Shown here: positions 26,850-36,681 of the stretch, piece by piece
Layout: every line of letters begins with the position of its first letter
Numbering within the stretch: the first letter of the stretch is position 1
Origin: [Pseudopropionibacterium] massiliense
GTDB taxonomy: Bacteria; Actinomycetota; Actinomycetes; Propionibacteriales; Propionibacteriaceae
NCBI RefSeq assembly: GCF_900607225.1
Contig: NZ_LR027842.1
Location: 1,176,651-1,240,650 of the forward strand
Length of the DNA stretch: 64,000 nucleotides
Direction: 5' to 3'
Notes under the pieces: generated by a model
What the model was told of the DNA's origin: nothing
What the model saw: the letters and a program-made list of their open reading frames with translations, nothing else
The model's database searches: none
Translations under genes and position numbers: made by a program

Positions 26850-27366
26850 GGTGGATCCGAGCCGCCTGATCGCGGCCCTGGCCGACATCGAACGTCACGT
26901 CTCGGAACTCGGGTGGGATCAACCCGCGCGGCTCTTCGCGCTGGTGGAGACCGCCACGCTGCTCGAGCTGGAACCGCAGTTGCGGGGGCGGGTCACCCAG
27001 ACCGCGAAGGACGCGTTGACCGCTGTCGAGCAGGAGGACTTCCAACTCGGCGGTGACATCGCCGCCCGACTGGCGTGCTTGACCTGGCCTGCCACCGTTA
27101 CCGGATGCGCGATCGCGATGGAACGTGCCTTCCTGCCCCCCGGGTTCGAGTCCCAGGTGCCCGTGGAACCCGATGAAGCCATCGAGTTCGTGAACAACCA
27201 CGAGGCCCGCACCGACGTCCGGGTGGTGGTCGGTGCGCTGCGCGACGGGGCGCGACACGGTCTGGCCCGTGTCCTCAGCAACCCGGAAGACCTGCTCGGC
27301 GCCGAGGACCTCGTTCCCGGCCTGGCCGATGCCCTGCTGGCCACGTTCAAGGAGGAGAACGCATGA
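26842..27366 (+). CDS. PPA1309-like family protein
   Basis: A 174-residue acidic cytoplasmic protein of the family named after Cutibacterium acnes PPA1309, widespread in actinobacteria and without known function. Typical parts are LGWDQPARLFALVETATLL, CLTWPATVTGCAIAMER and EARTDVRVVVGALRDGARHGLARV. The GTG overlaps the protease stop by eight bases and the stop overlaps the next start by four, so the three genes form one translationally coupled unit. Confidence 0.85.
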   Translation: MAEVDPSRLIAALADIERHVSELGWDQPARLFALVETATLLELEPQLRGRVTQTAKDALTAVEQEDFQLGGDIAARLACLTWPATVTGCAIAMERAFLPPGFESQVPVEPDEAIEFVNNHEARTDVRVVVGALRDGARHGLARVLSNPEDLLGAEDLVPGLADALLATFKEENA

Positions 27367-30239
27367 GCGCAGAAGCCCAAGCCGGTGCCGAGAAGCGCCG
27401 AAACCCGTTGTTGATCTCAATTCTGATCGTTGGTGTTCTGGTCCTCCTGGCTGTGGTGGCCGCCCGGTTCTACACCGACTACCTGTGGTTCAGCAGCGTG
27501 TCCGCATCGACGGTTTTCACCACTCAGCTGGCTGCCCGGGTGGGGCTGTTCCTGGGATTTGGATTGTTGATGGGGGGTGGGGTGTTCGGTTCCCTGGTGC
27601 TGGCCTACCGGCTGCGTCCCCCGGTTCGGCGCGCGAATCTGGATTCCGAATTGCTGCTCCAGTTGCGTGACAACCTGGATCGGCGTTCCCGCATGCTCAT
27701 GTTGCTGCCCGCTGCTGTGGCTGGCCTGTTGGGCGGTGGGGTGGCCGCCGGCCAGGTTCCGGTCTTTCTGGCATGGGTTCGCGCCACCGACTTCGGCACC
27801 CCCGACGCCGTGTTCGGGCTGGACGCCTCTTTCTACGTGTTCCAGCTGCCCTGGTGGCGGTTCGTGCTGAGTTACGTGAGTTTCATGGTGGTGGCCTGTC
27901 TCGTCGGGTCGCTGCTGGTCCATTTCCTCACCGGAGCCATGAATTCCACGGCCTTCCGGAGGTCGGGTAATCTCAAGGGAGCTGGCAAGGCGGCCCAACG
28001 GCAGGTGTCCATTCTGCTCGGGGTCGCGTTGCTGTTGTACGGACTTGCGTCCTTCCTCGACCGATACGGATATCTGACGTCCCAGAACAACTTGTTCACG
28101 GGCGTCAACTACACGGATGCGACCTCCCGGATCCCGGCCAGTCTGATCGTTGCCGCGATCGCGGGGATCTGTGCGCTGGTGTGCTTCTACAACGCATGGC
28201 GGGTGCGGTGGAGCGTGCCCGGTATCGCACTGGGGCTGCTGGTGATCTCTGCGATGATCCTCACCGCCGTCTACCCGTGGGCGGTTCGTAGTTTCGTGGT
28301 CAAACCCAACGAACCCGACCTGGAACGTCCCTGGATAGCGAACAACATCGAGGCGACACGAAAAGCCTTCGGGATCGATTCGGTTCAGATCACGGATTAC
28401 GAGGCCGTGGACAGTGTCAGTGCAGGGCAGCTGCGCGCCGACGCGGCTGCGTTGCCCGCGATCCGGTTGATGGACCCGGCCATCATCGCCCCGACCTTCG
28501 AGCAGCTCCAGCAGGTGCGCGGCTACTACCGGTTCCCCTCGACCCTCGACGTCGACCGCTACAACCTGGACGGCCGGGAAACGGATTCCGTCGTCGCCGC
28601 TCGCGAGCTCGACCTGAACGCTGTCGAGGCGGGCAACACGTGGAACAACATGCACACGGTCTACACCCATGGTTACGGCCTGGTGGCGGCGTACGGCAAC
28701 CGTCGCGAATCAAACGGGGAACCCACCTACTTCTCGGGAGGTATCCCGACCGAGGGTCTGATCAAGCAGGAACAGCCCCGCATCTACTTCGGTGAGGAGT
28801 CCAAACACTGGGTCATCGCCGGTGCCCCCGATGGCGCGGAACCAGTGGAACTCGACACCCCTGGAGGCGGGCAGGAACACACCGAGACCAAGTACACCTA
28901 CCAGGGCAGCGGTGGCGTTCCCGTCGGCGATCTCCTGAACAAGACCGCGTTCGCCGTGCGTTTCGGGGACATCAACCTGCTGCTCTCCGAGAGGGTCAAT
29001 CCCAACTCGCGTCTACTGTTCAACCGGGTTCCCGTGGACCGGGTCAAGGAGGTGGCGCCGTTCCTGACGGTCGACTCCGATCCCTACCCGACGGTGGTCA
29101 ACGGGCGTATCGTCTGGATCATCGACGCCTACACCACCACCGCTGACTACCCGAACTCGACCCGCGTCGACTGGACCCAGGCCACCAAGGACACCCGTAC
29201 CAGTGGTGATCGCACGGCCTCCGGCACGCAGGTCAACTACGTCCGCAACTCGGTCAAGGCGACAGTGGACGCCTACGACGGCACCGTCACCCTCTACGGT
29301 TGGGACGAGTCGGATCCCATCCTCCAGACCTGGTCAAAGGTCTATCCGGGGATCATCACTCCCAAGTCCGAGATCAGCCCCGAACTGATGGCGCATCTGC
29401 GATACCCGCAGGACCTTTTCAAGGTGCAGCGCCAGATGCTGGGGCTCTACCACACGACGAACCCGTACACCTTCTTCCAGCAGTCGGACATCTGGGAGGT
29501 GCCATCCGATCCCGTCAAGGGCGGTGAGAACGGGACAAAGGAACCCCCTTATTTCCTGACCATCAAGTGGCCCGGGGAGGAACAGGCCCACTATTCGAAC
29601 ACGACGGTCTTCGTCCCGCGGGGACGTGAGAATCTCTCGGTCTACATGGCGGTGAATGCGGACGCGATCAGCCCGAACTATGGTCAGCTGCGAGCGTTGA
29701 AACTCTCTGACGCCAAACAGATTCCCGGGCCGGGGCAGACGTTCAACGCGATCTCTACCAACGAGGCCGTGGCGGAGCGGCTGCTTCCGTTCAACCGTCA
29801 GGGCAACACGAGCGCCATCTACGGGAACCTGCTCACCATCCCGGTCGGTGGCGGGTTGATGTACGTGCAGCCGATCTACACCCAGACCAGCGCCACCAGC
29901 GGCGGTTATCCCGCACTGCGGTTCGTCGTGGCGCGTTTCGGTGAACACGTGGGCATCGGCGACACCCTGAAGGCGGCACTCGACCAGGTGTTCCAGGGCG
30001 ACGCAGGAGCCGAGACGGGTGAAAAGCCCGTGGAGAGTTCCACGAATGGACAGCAGCAGCCCCCACCGACGTCTGAGGAGGACACCAAGGAACAGGCGAA
30101 GGCGCTGCTGAAAGAGGGCGTGACCCTGTTCGCAGAGGCTGATCAGGCGCTGAAGGCTGGTGACCTCGCCACCTATCAGCAGAAGACCAACGAGGCAAAG
30201 GCCAAGACGGAAAAGGCGCTCGCCCTGCTCAACCAGTGA
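27363..30239 (+). CDS. UPF0182 family large membrane protein
   Basis: A 958-residue protein with about seven transmembrane segments in the first 310 residues, then a large extracytoplasmic domain (VYTHGYGLVAAYGN, YFGEESKHWVIAG, YPQDLFKVQRQML and QSDIWEVPSDP are family signatures). The C-terminal tail is Gln/Pro/Glu-rich, followed by a short helix. UPF0182 proteins occur throughout actinobacteria, cyanobacteria and some firmicutes; the function is unknown. The ATG overlaps the PPA1309 stop (ATGA). Its stop overlaps by 11 bases the end of the convergent M16 gene. Confidence 0.92.
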   Translation: MSAEAQAGAEKRRNPLLISILIVGVLVLLAVVAARFYTDYLWFSSVSASTVFTTQLAARVGLFLGFGLLMGGGVFGSLVLAYRLRPPVRRANLDSELLLQLRDNLDRRSRMLMLLPAAVAGLLGGGVAAGQVPVFLAWVRATDFGTPDAVFGLDASFYVFQLPWWRFVLSYVSFMVVACLVGSLLVHFLTGAMNSTAFRRSGNLKGAGKAAQRQVSILLGVALLLYGLASFLDRYGYLTSQNNLFTGVNYTDATSRIPASLIVAAIAGICALVCFYNAWRVRWSVPGIALGLLVISAMILTAVYPWAVRSFVVKPNEPDLERPWIANNIEATRKAFGIDSVQITDYEAVDSVSAGQLRADAAALPAIRLMDPAIIAPTFEQLQQVRGYYRFPSTLDVDRYNLDGRETDSVVAARELDLNAVEAGNTWNNMHTVYTHGYGLVAAYGNRRESNGEPTYFSGGIPTEGLIKQEQPRIYFGEESKHWVIAGAPDGAEPVELDTPGGGQEHTETKYTYQGSGGVPVGDLLNKTAFAVRFGDINLLLSERVNPNSRLLFNRVPVDRVKEVAPFLTVDSDPYPTVVNGRIVWIIDAYTTTADYPNSTRVDWTQATKDTRTSGDRTASGTQVNYVRNSVKATVDAYDGTVTLYGWDESDPILQTWSKVYPGIITPKSEISPELMAHLRYPQDLFKVQRQMLGLYHTTNPYTFFQQSDIWEVPSDPVKGGENGTKEPPYFLTIKWPGEEQAHYSNTTVFVPRGRENLSVYMAVNADAISPNYGQLRALKLSDAKQIPGPGQTFNAISTNEAVAERLLPFNRQGNTSAIYGNLLTIPVGGGLMYVQPIYTQTSATSGGYPALRFVVARFGEHVGIGDTLKAALDQVFQGDAGAETGEKPVESSTNGQQQPPPTSEEDTKEQAKALLKEGVTLFAEADQALKAGDLATYQQKTNEAKAKTEKALALLNQ

Positions 30240-31542
30240 GCGTGGTCTGGATTCCGGCGGCCTGCAGGCCGGGCTTGAGCGCCTCGGCCGGGCCGCCGAT
30301 CACGATGGTGACGTCCTCGGGGCGGATGTTCGCTCGCCAAGCGGTGTTGACCTGTTCTGTCGTGGCATTGGCCAGGGCAGCGCGGTGGTGATCCACGAAG
30401 TCGGGGTCGAGGTCCGCAGCGATCAGGGCCGCGGCCTGGACCGTGATGTCGGCTGCCGTCTCGTACCGCAGAGGAGAGGCCTGTACCAGATAGCGGGCGG
30501 CATCCCTGACCTCGTCATCGGTGAAGGGGTCGGGTGACAGGAGCGCATCCAGGATACGAGCGGTGGCATCTGCTGCTGAGGTGTTGCTCAGGGCTGTCTC
30601 CAGCATGAGAGAGCCCCCCGTGCGGCGTGCCGACACCCCACCCGAAACGCCGTAGGTGTACCCGAGACGTTCGCGGAGCTCCAGGTTCAGGCGACTGGCG
30701 AATGCCCCGCACAAGATGTGCCCGCCCAGTTTGAGGGATGCCCAGGCAGGGTCCCGGCGACCAGGGGTTGGGACGAATGCCTGGACCACGGTCTGGGCCG
30801 CATGCGGGAGATCGACCAGCACGATTCCGGGGCGGCCGGGGATTCCTTGAGGAGGCGGCGAAGGGGCGCGGGTGCCCTGCCAGGTCTCCAGGGGAGCCAC
30901 GAGCTCCTCCGGGTCCAGGCCCTTCAGATCGCCGGCGAGGATCAACGTCGAGCCATCGGGTACCCATGTGCGTTCATGCCACTCCCGGGCTGCTTCACGG
31001 GTGATCGCCCCCAAGGTCTCGGGGGAGCCTGCGAGGGGACGTCCCTCGCGTTGTTCCGAGCCGAACAAGGAGGTGTGCAGGGTTTCCCGGGTGACAGCCG
31101 TGGGGGAGGCCATCCTGGTTCTCCAAGCGGCAATCTGGGTCTCGACGTGATGAGCCAGGTCGGGCTCATCGAAGGCCGGCTCCCTGACCACGGAAGCGAA
31201 CAGCTCCAGTGCCTTCGGCAAGCGGCGGGCCGGTGCGCTCAGACCCAGACGGGTGTACCCCCACGTGGATTTTCCGAGCAGTGTGGCTCCTTGCAGTTCA
31301 AGCCGCTCCACGACGTCGGGCAGGGTGATGGTGGCCTCGTCGCAGGAGTGCAGGACCACGGTGGCCACCCCTTCCAATTCGCGAGGCTCGGCTTCGAGAG
31401 GGGCGGGAAGCACCAGCTCCACGGAGGCGAGGGCCTGGCCTGGCAGATCGATGAAAGCAACATCCAGCCCTGAGCCGAGTGAGGAGCGAAGTAGTTTCGG
31501 GAAATGCCACGGGCGTGGTTCCACTATGGCGGGACGGATCAC
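30229..31542 (-). CDS. M16 peptidase-like subunit lacking the zinc motif
   Basis: A 437-residue M16B-fold protein without HxxEH, hence probably not catalytic. It keeps the C-terminal-half signature RLNLELRERLGYTYGVSGG, whose Arg/Tyr bind substrate in trans. Together with the upstream gene it matches the heterodimeric M16B layout (active subunit plus R/Y subunit), known for example from Sphingomonas Sph2681/2682 and analogous to mitochondrial processing peptidase. The ATG overlaps the partner's stop by four bases. Confidence 0.87.
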   Translation of the reverse strand: MIRPAIVEPRPWHFPKLLRSSLGSGLDVAFIDLPGQALASVELVLPAPLEAEPRELEGVATVVLHSCDEATITLPDVVERLELQGATLLGKSTWGYTRLGLSAPARRLPKALELFASVVREPAFDEPDLAHHVETQIAAWRTRMASPTAVTRETLHTSLFGSEQREGRPLAGSPETLGAITREAAREWHERTWVPDGSTLILAGDLKGLDPEELVAPLETWQGTRAPSPPPQGIPGRPGIVLVDLPHAAQTVVQAFVPTPGRRDPAWASLKLGGHILCGAFASRLNLELRERLGYTYGVSGGVSARRTGGSLMLETALSNTSAADATARILDALLSPDPFTDDEVRDAARYLVQASPLRYETAADITVQAAALIAADLDPDFVDHHRAALANATTEQVNTAWRANIRPEDVTIVIGGPAEALKPGLQAAGIQTTLTG

Positions 31543-32807
31543 GATGCACCCTTCGGCAAGTAGTGAAGCTGGCTGGACGAGGGGCGATTCGTGAGCACAC
31601 GGAACACATCGTCGGAGGTCACAGCCGCGAGGTCGGCCAGTCGGTTGTTGATCAGCGCCGGATCACCCATGGTCGTCCATGTGTCGGCCGTGGCTTCCGC
31701 GCGGTCCTCGACGGCGGCAAGCTCGAGGAGCCAGCCGCGTTCGTACTGGGCCTTGGCCCGCTCCAGCTCCTGTTCGGACGGGGCTTCCATGTCAGCCAGT
31801 TCTTCCAGGATCGCCTCGGCCAGCTCCCGGGTATCCACCCCATCCGCGGGCCTTGCGCTCAAGGACGCGATGGAAGGGGAACGGAGATGACCCAGCAGCG
31901 TGCCGTGCACTTCGTGGGCGATACCCCGTTCTCTGACGAGCCGACGATGGAGACGGGACGCGTGCCCATCCGAGAGCACGGACAACCCCAGTTCCAAGGC
32001 CATGAGGCCGGGCGTGCCGGCCGCCGGAGCCTGCCACGAGCAGTACACCAGGGGATGGGGGACCTCTCCGGTGACGGTGATGTTCCCACCCGGCAGCGTG
32101 GATTCCGTGATGGCCTTCCGTGGGGGCGGGGAAAGATCCTCGAGATCGCCGAAGTATCGCTCGACCAGGTTGATGGTCTCATCCGGGTCGAGTGCCCCAC
32201 AGACTACCAGTTTTGCATGTGAGGGGCGATACCATCTCGAGTGGAAGGCCGTCACCTCAGCCAGGCTCGCTGCTGCCAGGTCCGCCATGGAACCTATGGG
32301 CAGGTGCCCGTAAGGATGTCCGGAACCGAAGTGTTGCCCCACCAAACCCGCCAACAGATCCCCGTAGGGCCGGTTGTCGTAGCGTTGACGCTTCTCCTGG
32401 GCCACCACGTCACGTTGGGCGTCGAGATTTTCCTGCGTCACCGCGAGGCTGCGAAGACGATCCGCTTCCAGCCACAGCACCAGTTCCAGGGCCCCTACCG
32501 GTACGCACTCGTGATAGACCGTGCGATCGGTGGATGTGAAGGCGTTGACGTTGCCGCCCGAGGCCTCGATCACGGACATGTGCTCCCCCGGGGCCACCCT
32601 GGAGGAGCCCTGGAACATCAGGTGCTCGAAAAGATGGGCGAAACCCGTGCGTCCCGGGGTTTCGTCGACGGATCCCACCTGAAAACTGAGATTGACGGCC
32701 ACGGCGGGAGCGTGCGGATCGGGCAGCAGAGCAAGCTCAAGTCCATTTCCCAACCGATATCTGACAACGGTGAATCCGGACGATACGGGAAATCGGGTAT
32801 CGGCCAC
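31539..32807 (-). CDS. M16 family zinc metallopeptidase, catalytic subunit
   Basis: A 422-residue M16B peptidase. HLFEH (58-62) is the inverted zinc motif HxxEH, and E138 in VVAQEKRQR is the third ligand at the expected distance. The glycine-rich loop and ASGGNVNAFTSTDRTVYHE are typical of processing-peptidase-like M16B enzymes, which clip short or unfolded peptides. The GTG start follows the DUF3040 stop by three bases. The second subunit is encoded immediately downstream with a four-base overlap. Confidence 0.92.
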   Translation of the reverse strand: MADTRFPVSSGFTVVRYRLGNGLELALLPDPHAPAVAVNLSFQVGSVDETPGRTGFAHLFEHLMFQGSSRVAPGEHMSVIEASGGNVNAFTSTDRTVYHECVPVGALELVLWLEADRLRSLAVTQENLDAQRDVVAQEKRQRYDNRPYGDLLAGLVGQHFGSGHPYGHLPIGSMADLAAASLAEVTAFHSRWYRPSHAKLVVCGALDPDETINLVERYFGDLEDLSPPPRKAITESTLPGGNITVTGEVPHPLVYCSWQAPAAGTPGLMALELGLSVLSDGHASRLHRRLVRERGIAHEVHGTLLGHLRSPSIASLSARPADGVDTRELAEAILEELADMEAPSEQELERAKAQYERGWLLELAAVEDRAEATADTWTTMGDPALINNRLADLAAVTSDDVFRVLTNRPSSSQLHYLPKGAS

Positions 32808-32810
32808 GAT

Positions 32811-33197
32811 TCAAAGATCGCCGCCCTGCTGACGCTTGCGCCAGCGTTCTTCCAACTTGTTCATGAAGTCCGTTCCGGAAACGGAGGGGCGGGTGGACCT
32901 GCTGGAGAGGCGTGTCGTATCCGTCTGACCCTCCACTCTGGGCCATGCGCTGATCCCGGTGATCGCTGCGATGAGCATCATGACGAAGCCGATGATGGAG
33001 ATCACCGGCTGGAACTGGACCCCGAGGATCAGAGCGGTCAGTCCCGCCACGAAGACCACCCCGGCGAAGGCGGCGCGGCGACGCTGGACGCGGAACTGAG
33101 GAGCACCCCTCAGGGTGTCTGCGAATTTCGGGTCATCGGCGAGCAGCGAGGCCTCAAGCTGGTCCAAGCGCTTTTGCTCCTGCTCAGACAAAGCCAT
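32811..33197 (-). CDS. DUF3040 small membrane protein
   Basis: A 128-residue protein. The DUF3040 N-terminus MALSEQEQKRLDQLEASLLADDPKFADTL-type segment is followed by two transmembrane helices (about 41-60 and 64-82) and a basic tail. In actinobacteria it is often encoded near mraZ and dcw genes; function unknown. The ATG has AGGAGA six bases upstream. The open frame continues upstream, but that part has no family similarity. Confidence 0.85.
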   Translation of the reverse strand: MALSEQEQKRLDQLEASLLADDPKFADTLRGAPQFRVQRRRAAFAGVVFVAGLTALILGVQFQPVISIIGFVMMLIAAITGISAWPRVEGQTDTTRLSSRSTRPSVSGTDFMNKLEERWRKRQQGGDL

Positions 33198-33273
33198 CGT
33201 GGTCTCCTGTCCTGGTTCTTCGGGCACCCCGTCCCTGCCATTGTAGGTGCCCTGCTGGATGGGTGGGAAAAGG

Positions 33274-35433
33274 CTATCGCGAATCGCGGTCCGGTTCTCC
33301 GCCACGGGCGTTCCTCGACGGCCACAGGGATGCGGGAAACAGGAACGCCAGCAGACGTTTCAGGGTGGGGACGCCCCTGCGAAGCTCACGGGTCAGGAGC
33401 CTCACGCGCTCAGGAAGCTGATTCGTCGGTGGGGATTCGCGGGCGAACTGGGTGCGCTGCACGACCTCGGCCACCTCGAGCAGATGTGCTGCCGTGCCCT
33501 CGGGAAGATCGGGCCCCATGGCCTTGGCCGCTTCGACGGGCGAGCCCGGCAGAAAAACTCGGCCGAGATCCCGGTGGGAAGCTGCCAGTTCACGCCACGC
33601 GGCGGCGGCAGCGGGCGCCGGGGGTTGCCCGTTGCGCAGGCGCCAGGCGCGTAGGGACAGTCGTACCACGGCGGGGGAGAGCAGCAGCAGAAGCGCGGGA
33701 AGCGTCCAGATCAGCCAGGTCCAGTTCGCAGAGCTGCTCCTGGATGTTCCCGGGGTTGTCTGCTCTGAGGATGGCGTCGGTTCGGTGGGCCGGGGTTCGG
33801 GGGATGCGGCCTGCGTGCTCGGAGGCGTCATGGGTTCGGAACTCGGCGGAGACGGTGAGGAGTTCTCCCCCGTGGTGGAGGAACCGATGGACTTGGTCGG
33901 TTCAAATGGCAACCAACCCAGACCTTCGAAATACAGCTCGGGCCAGGCGTGCATGTTGTCGGTGGTCACCTTGTAGCCCTCCCCGTCCCGTGTGCCACCC
34001 GTGAAACCGATCGCGACGCGCGACGGAATGCCCTCGAGCCGAGCGAGTATCGCCATGGCCGTGGCGAAGTGGATGCAGTAACCGGCCTGGTCCTTCAACA
34101 GGAAGGCGCTGATGGTTTCCGTTCCGGTCGATGCGGGGGCCTGAAGGGTGTAGGTGAACCTGTCGGAGGTCAGATATTCCTCGATCGCCTTTGCCTTGGC
34201 GCCATCGGTACTCGCGTTTCCGGTGATCTTGGCGGCCAGGCCCCGAACCTCGTCGGAGATGCCGTCGGGAATCCTGAGGGTTTCCTCACCCGCCGGGTCC
34301 GATCCTGCACGAGCAGTTGCCAGGGATGCTCCTCCGGTCGGGATCACGGAGGTGACCCGATATTCCAGGTTCGCTGTCTGATCCGCTCCCCGATCACCCG
34401 TCGCCACCACGGAGAGGGTGTTCTGATCGAAACCCCAGTTTCCGGACGCGTCGAAACCGTCGACCGCGAAAGGAGCCGGCAGGTACTGGGAGGGAAAGCG
34501 CATCGAGACGTTGACGTCAATCCTTTCCCCAGGGGCGTCGTAGGCCTCTCGGATGCCTGAGCTGCGCAGCCTCATGGATTCCAGCTGTGCGCCGTCGGTG
34601 GTCAGATGGGTCAGGGCCGTGGTGCGTAGGTAGTGGGGTTTTTGATCGCTGGCGCGATACGTGAGAACGTCGACGGGGTTCGGGCGTTGCAGATTGCGAC
34701 TCAGCTCGATGGTCGGGTCGCTGAGCTGGATGGGTTTGTCGGTGCCGCTGTTCAACCAGGGTTGTTTGTGGCCCATGGGCAGGACGGATGTGATACCCAG
34801 GGTCAGGGCCGCGGCCGCCGTGGCGGCGATCAGACCGACGAACCAACGTGCCAGTTGGAATCCTGTTCCGCCGCGGGCAATGCCCGGTCCACCGGCTGTG
34901 AGCAGGATCGCGACATAACCGCCCGCAACCAGCAGGAAACCCGTGAAGCCGAGATCGGTGGGATGCACGAGCGCGGTGAGGGCATACGGCAGTGCCAAGG
35001 GGGCAATCACCCAGGCCGGTTGTTCCAGGGATTCGGCCAGCACGTAGGAAACCAGCCACAACACGAATGCCAGGAGCAGCAGTAGCCAACCCAGCGCGGG
35101 ATGATCGGGAATCGGCGGCCGCGACTCTCGCAGGAACTGGAAACCGCTGGTGAGCAGGTTCGGAATTCCGGTCACTGGGGAACCAGTCGGTGCAACGGTC
35201 GTTCCCAGCCAGATCAGCAGGACCGTTCCGGACAGGGCAGCCAGTGTCACGGACCAGGAACGTCTCAGGCGGAGCAGCGCGACCGCGGCGCCGATCAGGC
35301 CGGGCAGCCCGATCGTCAGGAGCAAGGACCACGAGAACACGGGGGCGGCGAACAGGGGGCCGAGGGAGAGCATGGACAGGGTCACCGCGACCGAGATCAC
35401 CGGGGGCAGGAGAGCTGAGGATCTGTTGTTCAC
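33274..35433 (-). CDS. TgpA-type membrane transglutaminase/protease-like protein
   Basis: A 719-residue protein: about six transmembrane segments (1-200), an extracytoplasmic region, a transglutaminase-core domain, a Ser/Pro/Thr-rich linker (about 535-590), another transmembrane segment and a DUF4129-like C-terminus. The catalytic triad is visible as GYCIHFA (C453), NMHAWPELYF (H495) and the acidic residue after it. Actinobacterial TgpA homologues always accompany MoxR and DUF58 genes, as here. The GTG overlaps the DUF58 stop by three bases. The substrate is not known; a role in cell-envelope protein crosslinking or cleavage is inferred. Confidence 0.9.
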   Translation of the reverse strand: MNNRSSALLPPVISVAVTLSMLSLGPLFAAPVFSWSLLLTIGLPGLIGAAVALLRLRRSWSVTLAALSGTVLLIWLGTTVAPTGSPVTGIPNLLTSGFQFLRESRPPIPDHPALGWLLLLLAFVLWLVSYVLAESLEQPAWVIAPLALPYALTALVHPTDLGFTGFLLVAGGYVAILLTAGGPGIARGGTGFQLARWFVGLIAATAAAALTLGITSVLPMGHKQPWLNSGTDKPIQLSDPTIELSRNLQRPNPVDVLTYRASDQKPHYLRTTALTHLTTDGAQLESMRLRSSGIREAYDAPGERIDVNVSMRFPSQYLPAPFAVDGFDASGNWGFDQNTLSVVATGDRGADQTANLEYRVTSVIPTGGASLATARAGSDPAGEETLRIPDGISDEVRGLAAKITGNASTDGAKAKAIEEYLTSDRFTYTLQAPASTGTETISAFLLKDQAGYCIHFATAMAILARLEGIPSRVAIGFTGGTRDGEGYKVTTDNMHAWPELYFEGLGWLPFEPTKSIGSSTTGENSSPSPPSSEPMTPPSTQAASPEPRPTEPTPSSEQTTPGTSRSSSANWTWLIWTLPALLLLLSPAVVRLSLRAWRLRNGQPPAPAAAAAWRELAASHRDLGRVFLPGSPVEAAKAMGPDLPEGTAAHLLEVAEVVQRTQFARESPPTNQLPERVRLLTRELRRGVPTLKRLLAFLFPASLWPSRNARGGEPDRDSR

Positions 35434-36680
35434 CGGGCCTCCCGCTGGGCGACGAGTCGACTCCAGGCCTGTGTGACGGATGTGTCGGGGCCGAAGGTCG
35501 CCACGTTCCACCCGGATGTGGTGAGCAGTCGGCAGGCCTCCTCGTGGGCGACCACCACCTCCACCGGGAGACGAAAAGCACGCGCGTCCGGGACCAGGGC
35601 ATCGATGTCGGCGACCCTGGTCGTCGCTGCAGCGAGTGCTGCTGCGTCACGGGAGTGGAGCAGGCCGAGTCCGGCGACCACGGCTCGTGCGGTCCCGAGG
35701 GCATCCGGGTCTGCGAGACAGTCTTCCAGGAAGGAACGTCCGGATGGTTCGACGTCGGTCACGGTGGCCAGCAGCCGGGACGCGGCGCCCGTTGATTCGC
35801 CGTTGACAGGGCGGAAGATCACTCCGTCGGAGCCGAGAAGACCGACCCTGAGACGATCGCGAAGAAGCTCGACCGCCAGGGAAGTGCACAGCGACAGCAC
35901 CCATTCCAGCGTGGAGTTGGGTCCGCTGCCGATGTGCGCAGTGGCCCGTGTGTCAACGATGATCGTCATGGCCGGATCCCAGGGCTGCTCCTCCAGGCGG
36001 ACCATCAGCTCACCACGTTTTGCACTCATCCTCCAGTGCACGCGACGCATTCCGTCGCCGTGACGGTGTTCGCGTACCAGGACGTCATCGGTACCCGCGT
36101 TCCCGATGCGCTGCGGGGTGGCGTCCCCGCTGGCCCCCGACGCCCGGCCACCCCTGGGGAGGGCCAGAGGCCACAGCCTCGGCGTCACGCGCAGCGACGT
36201 GGTGTGTTCGGTTGCCTGCCAACTGCGCCAGGCAACCCCGAAGGCGTCGGAATTGCGTACCAGCAGGGGGCCGATCCGGAAGTGGCCGCGCTGTTGGGTG
36301 GCGATGTCGTACCCGGCTGCCTGGGTCCAGCGTCCCAGGCCGCGAATGAGGTCGAAGGTTGCATCGCGCCCCAGCGCGTCGGGAAGCCGATCACGAAAAC
36401 CGAGCGCGGAGAAGGAAACCGTCCTGCTGCTCGTGACCAACAGGCGTACCCGGGCCGCATCCCCGACGGGCAGGGAATCGGGCACGACGGACCGTTCGCA
36501 GGTGAGGCGTGGTGGCAGAGCCATCACGATCACGAGCCCCAGGACGGGTAGCGACAGGATGAACACCCCCACCCACGCCAGATCGGGTTCGCCGATCATG
36601 GTTGCTCCCGCGGCGATGAGGCCACCGAACATCAACATCGTCAGGCCGCGTCCCGTGAGCCCGAATCGGAACCCCTGCAT
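35430..36680 (-). CDS. DUF58 domain protein
   Basis: A 416-residue protein with two N-terminal membrane segments (about 16-60), a beta-rich middle (VPDSLPVGDAARVRLLV) and the DUF58 signature REHRHGDGMRRVHWRMSAKRGELMVRLEEQ, followed by a VWA-like fold (MTIIVDTR). It works with the MoxR ATPase encoded one base upstream. The ATG at 36680 is chosen because the earlier in-frame ATG at 36761 would overlap moxR by 80 bases; the ribosome site is weak, consistent with coupling. Confidence 0.9.
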   Translation of the reverse strand: MQGFRFGLTGRGLTMLMFGGLIAAGATMIGEPDLAWVGVFILSLPVLGLVIVMALPPRLTCERSVVPDSLPVGDAARVRLLVTSSRTVSFSALGFRDRLPDALGRDATFDLIRGLGRWTQAAGYDIATQQRGHFRIGPLLVRNSDAFGVAWRSWQATEHTTSLRVTPRLWPLALPRGGRASGASGDATPQRIGNAGTDDVLVREHRHGDGMRRVHWRMSAKRGELMVRLEEQPWDPAMTIIVDTRATAHIGSGPNSTLEWVLSLCTSLAVELLRDRLRVGLLGSDGVIFRPVNGESTGAASRLLATVTDVEPSGRSFLEDCLADPDALGTARAVVAGLGLLHSRDAAALAAATTRVADIDALVPDARAFRLPVEVVVAHEEACRLLTTSGWNVATFGPDTSVTQAWSRLVAQREAR

Positions 36681-36681
36681 G

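Noticed and set aside
33947-33980. TTGTCGGTG match inside tgpA as a second damage promoter
   Set aside because: No TANNNT follows at eight bases, and it lies within coding sequence antisense to the gene.
34727-34745. Another TTGTCGGTG inside tgpA
   Set aside because: The required -10 is absent (CAACCA at that position) and no gene starts downstream.
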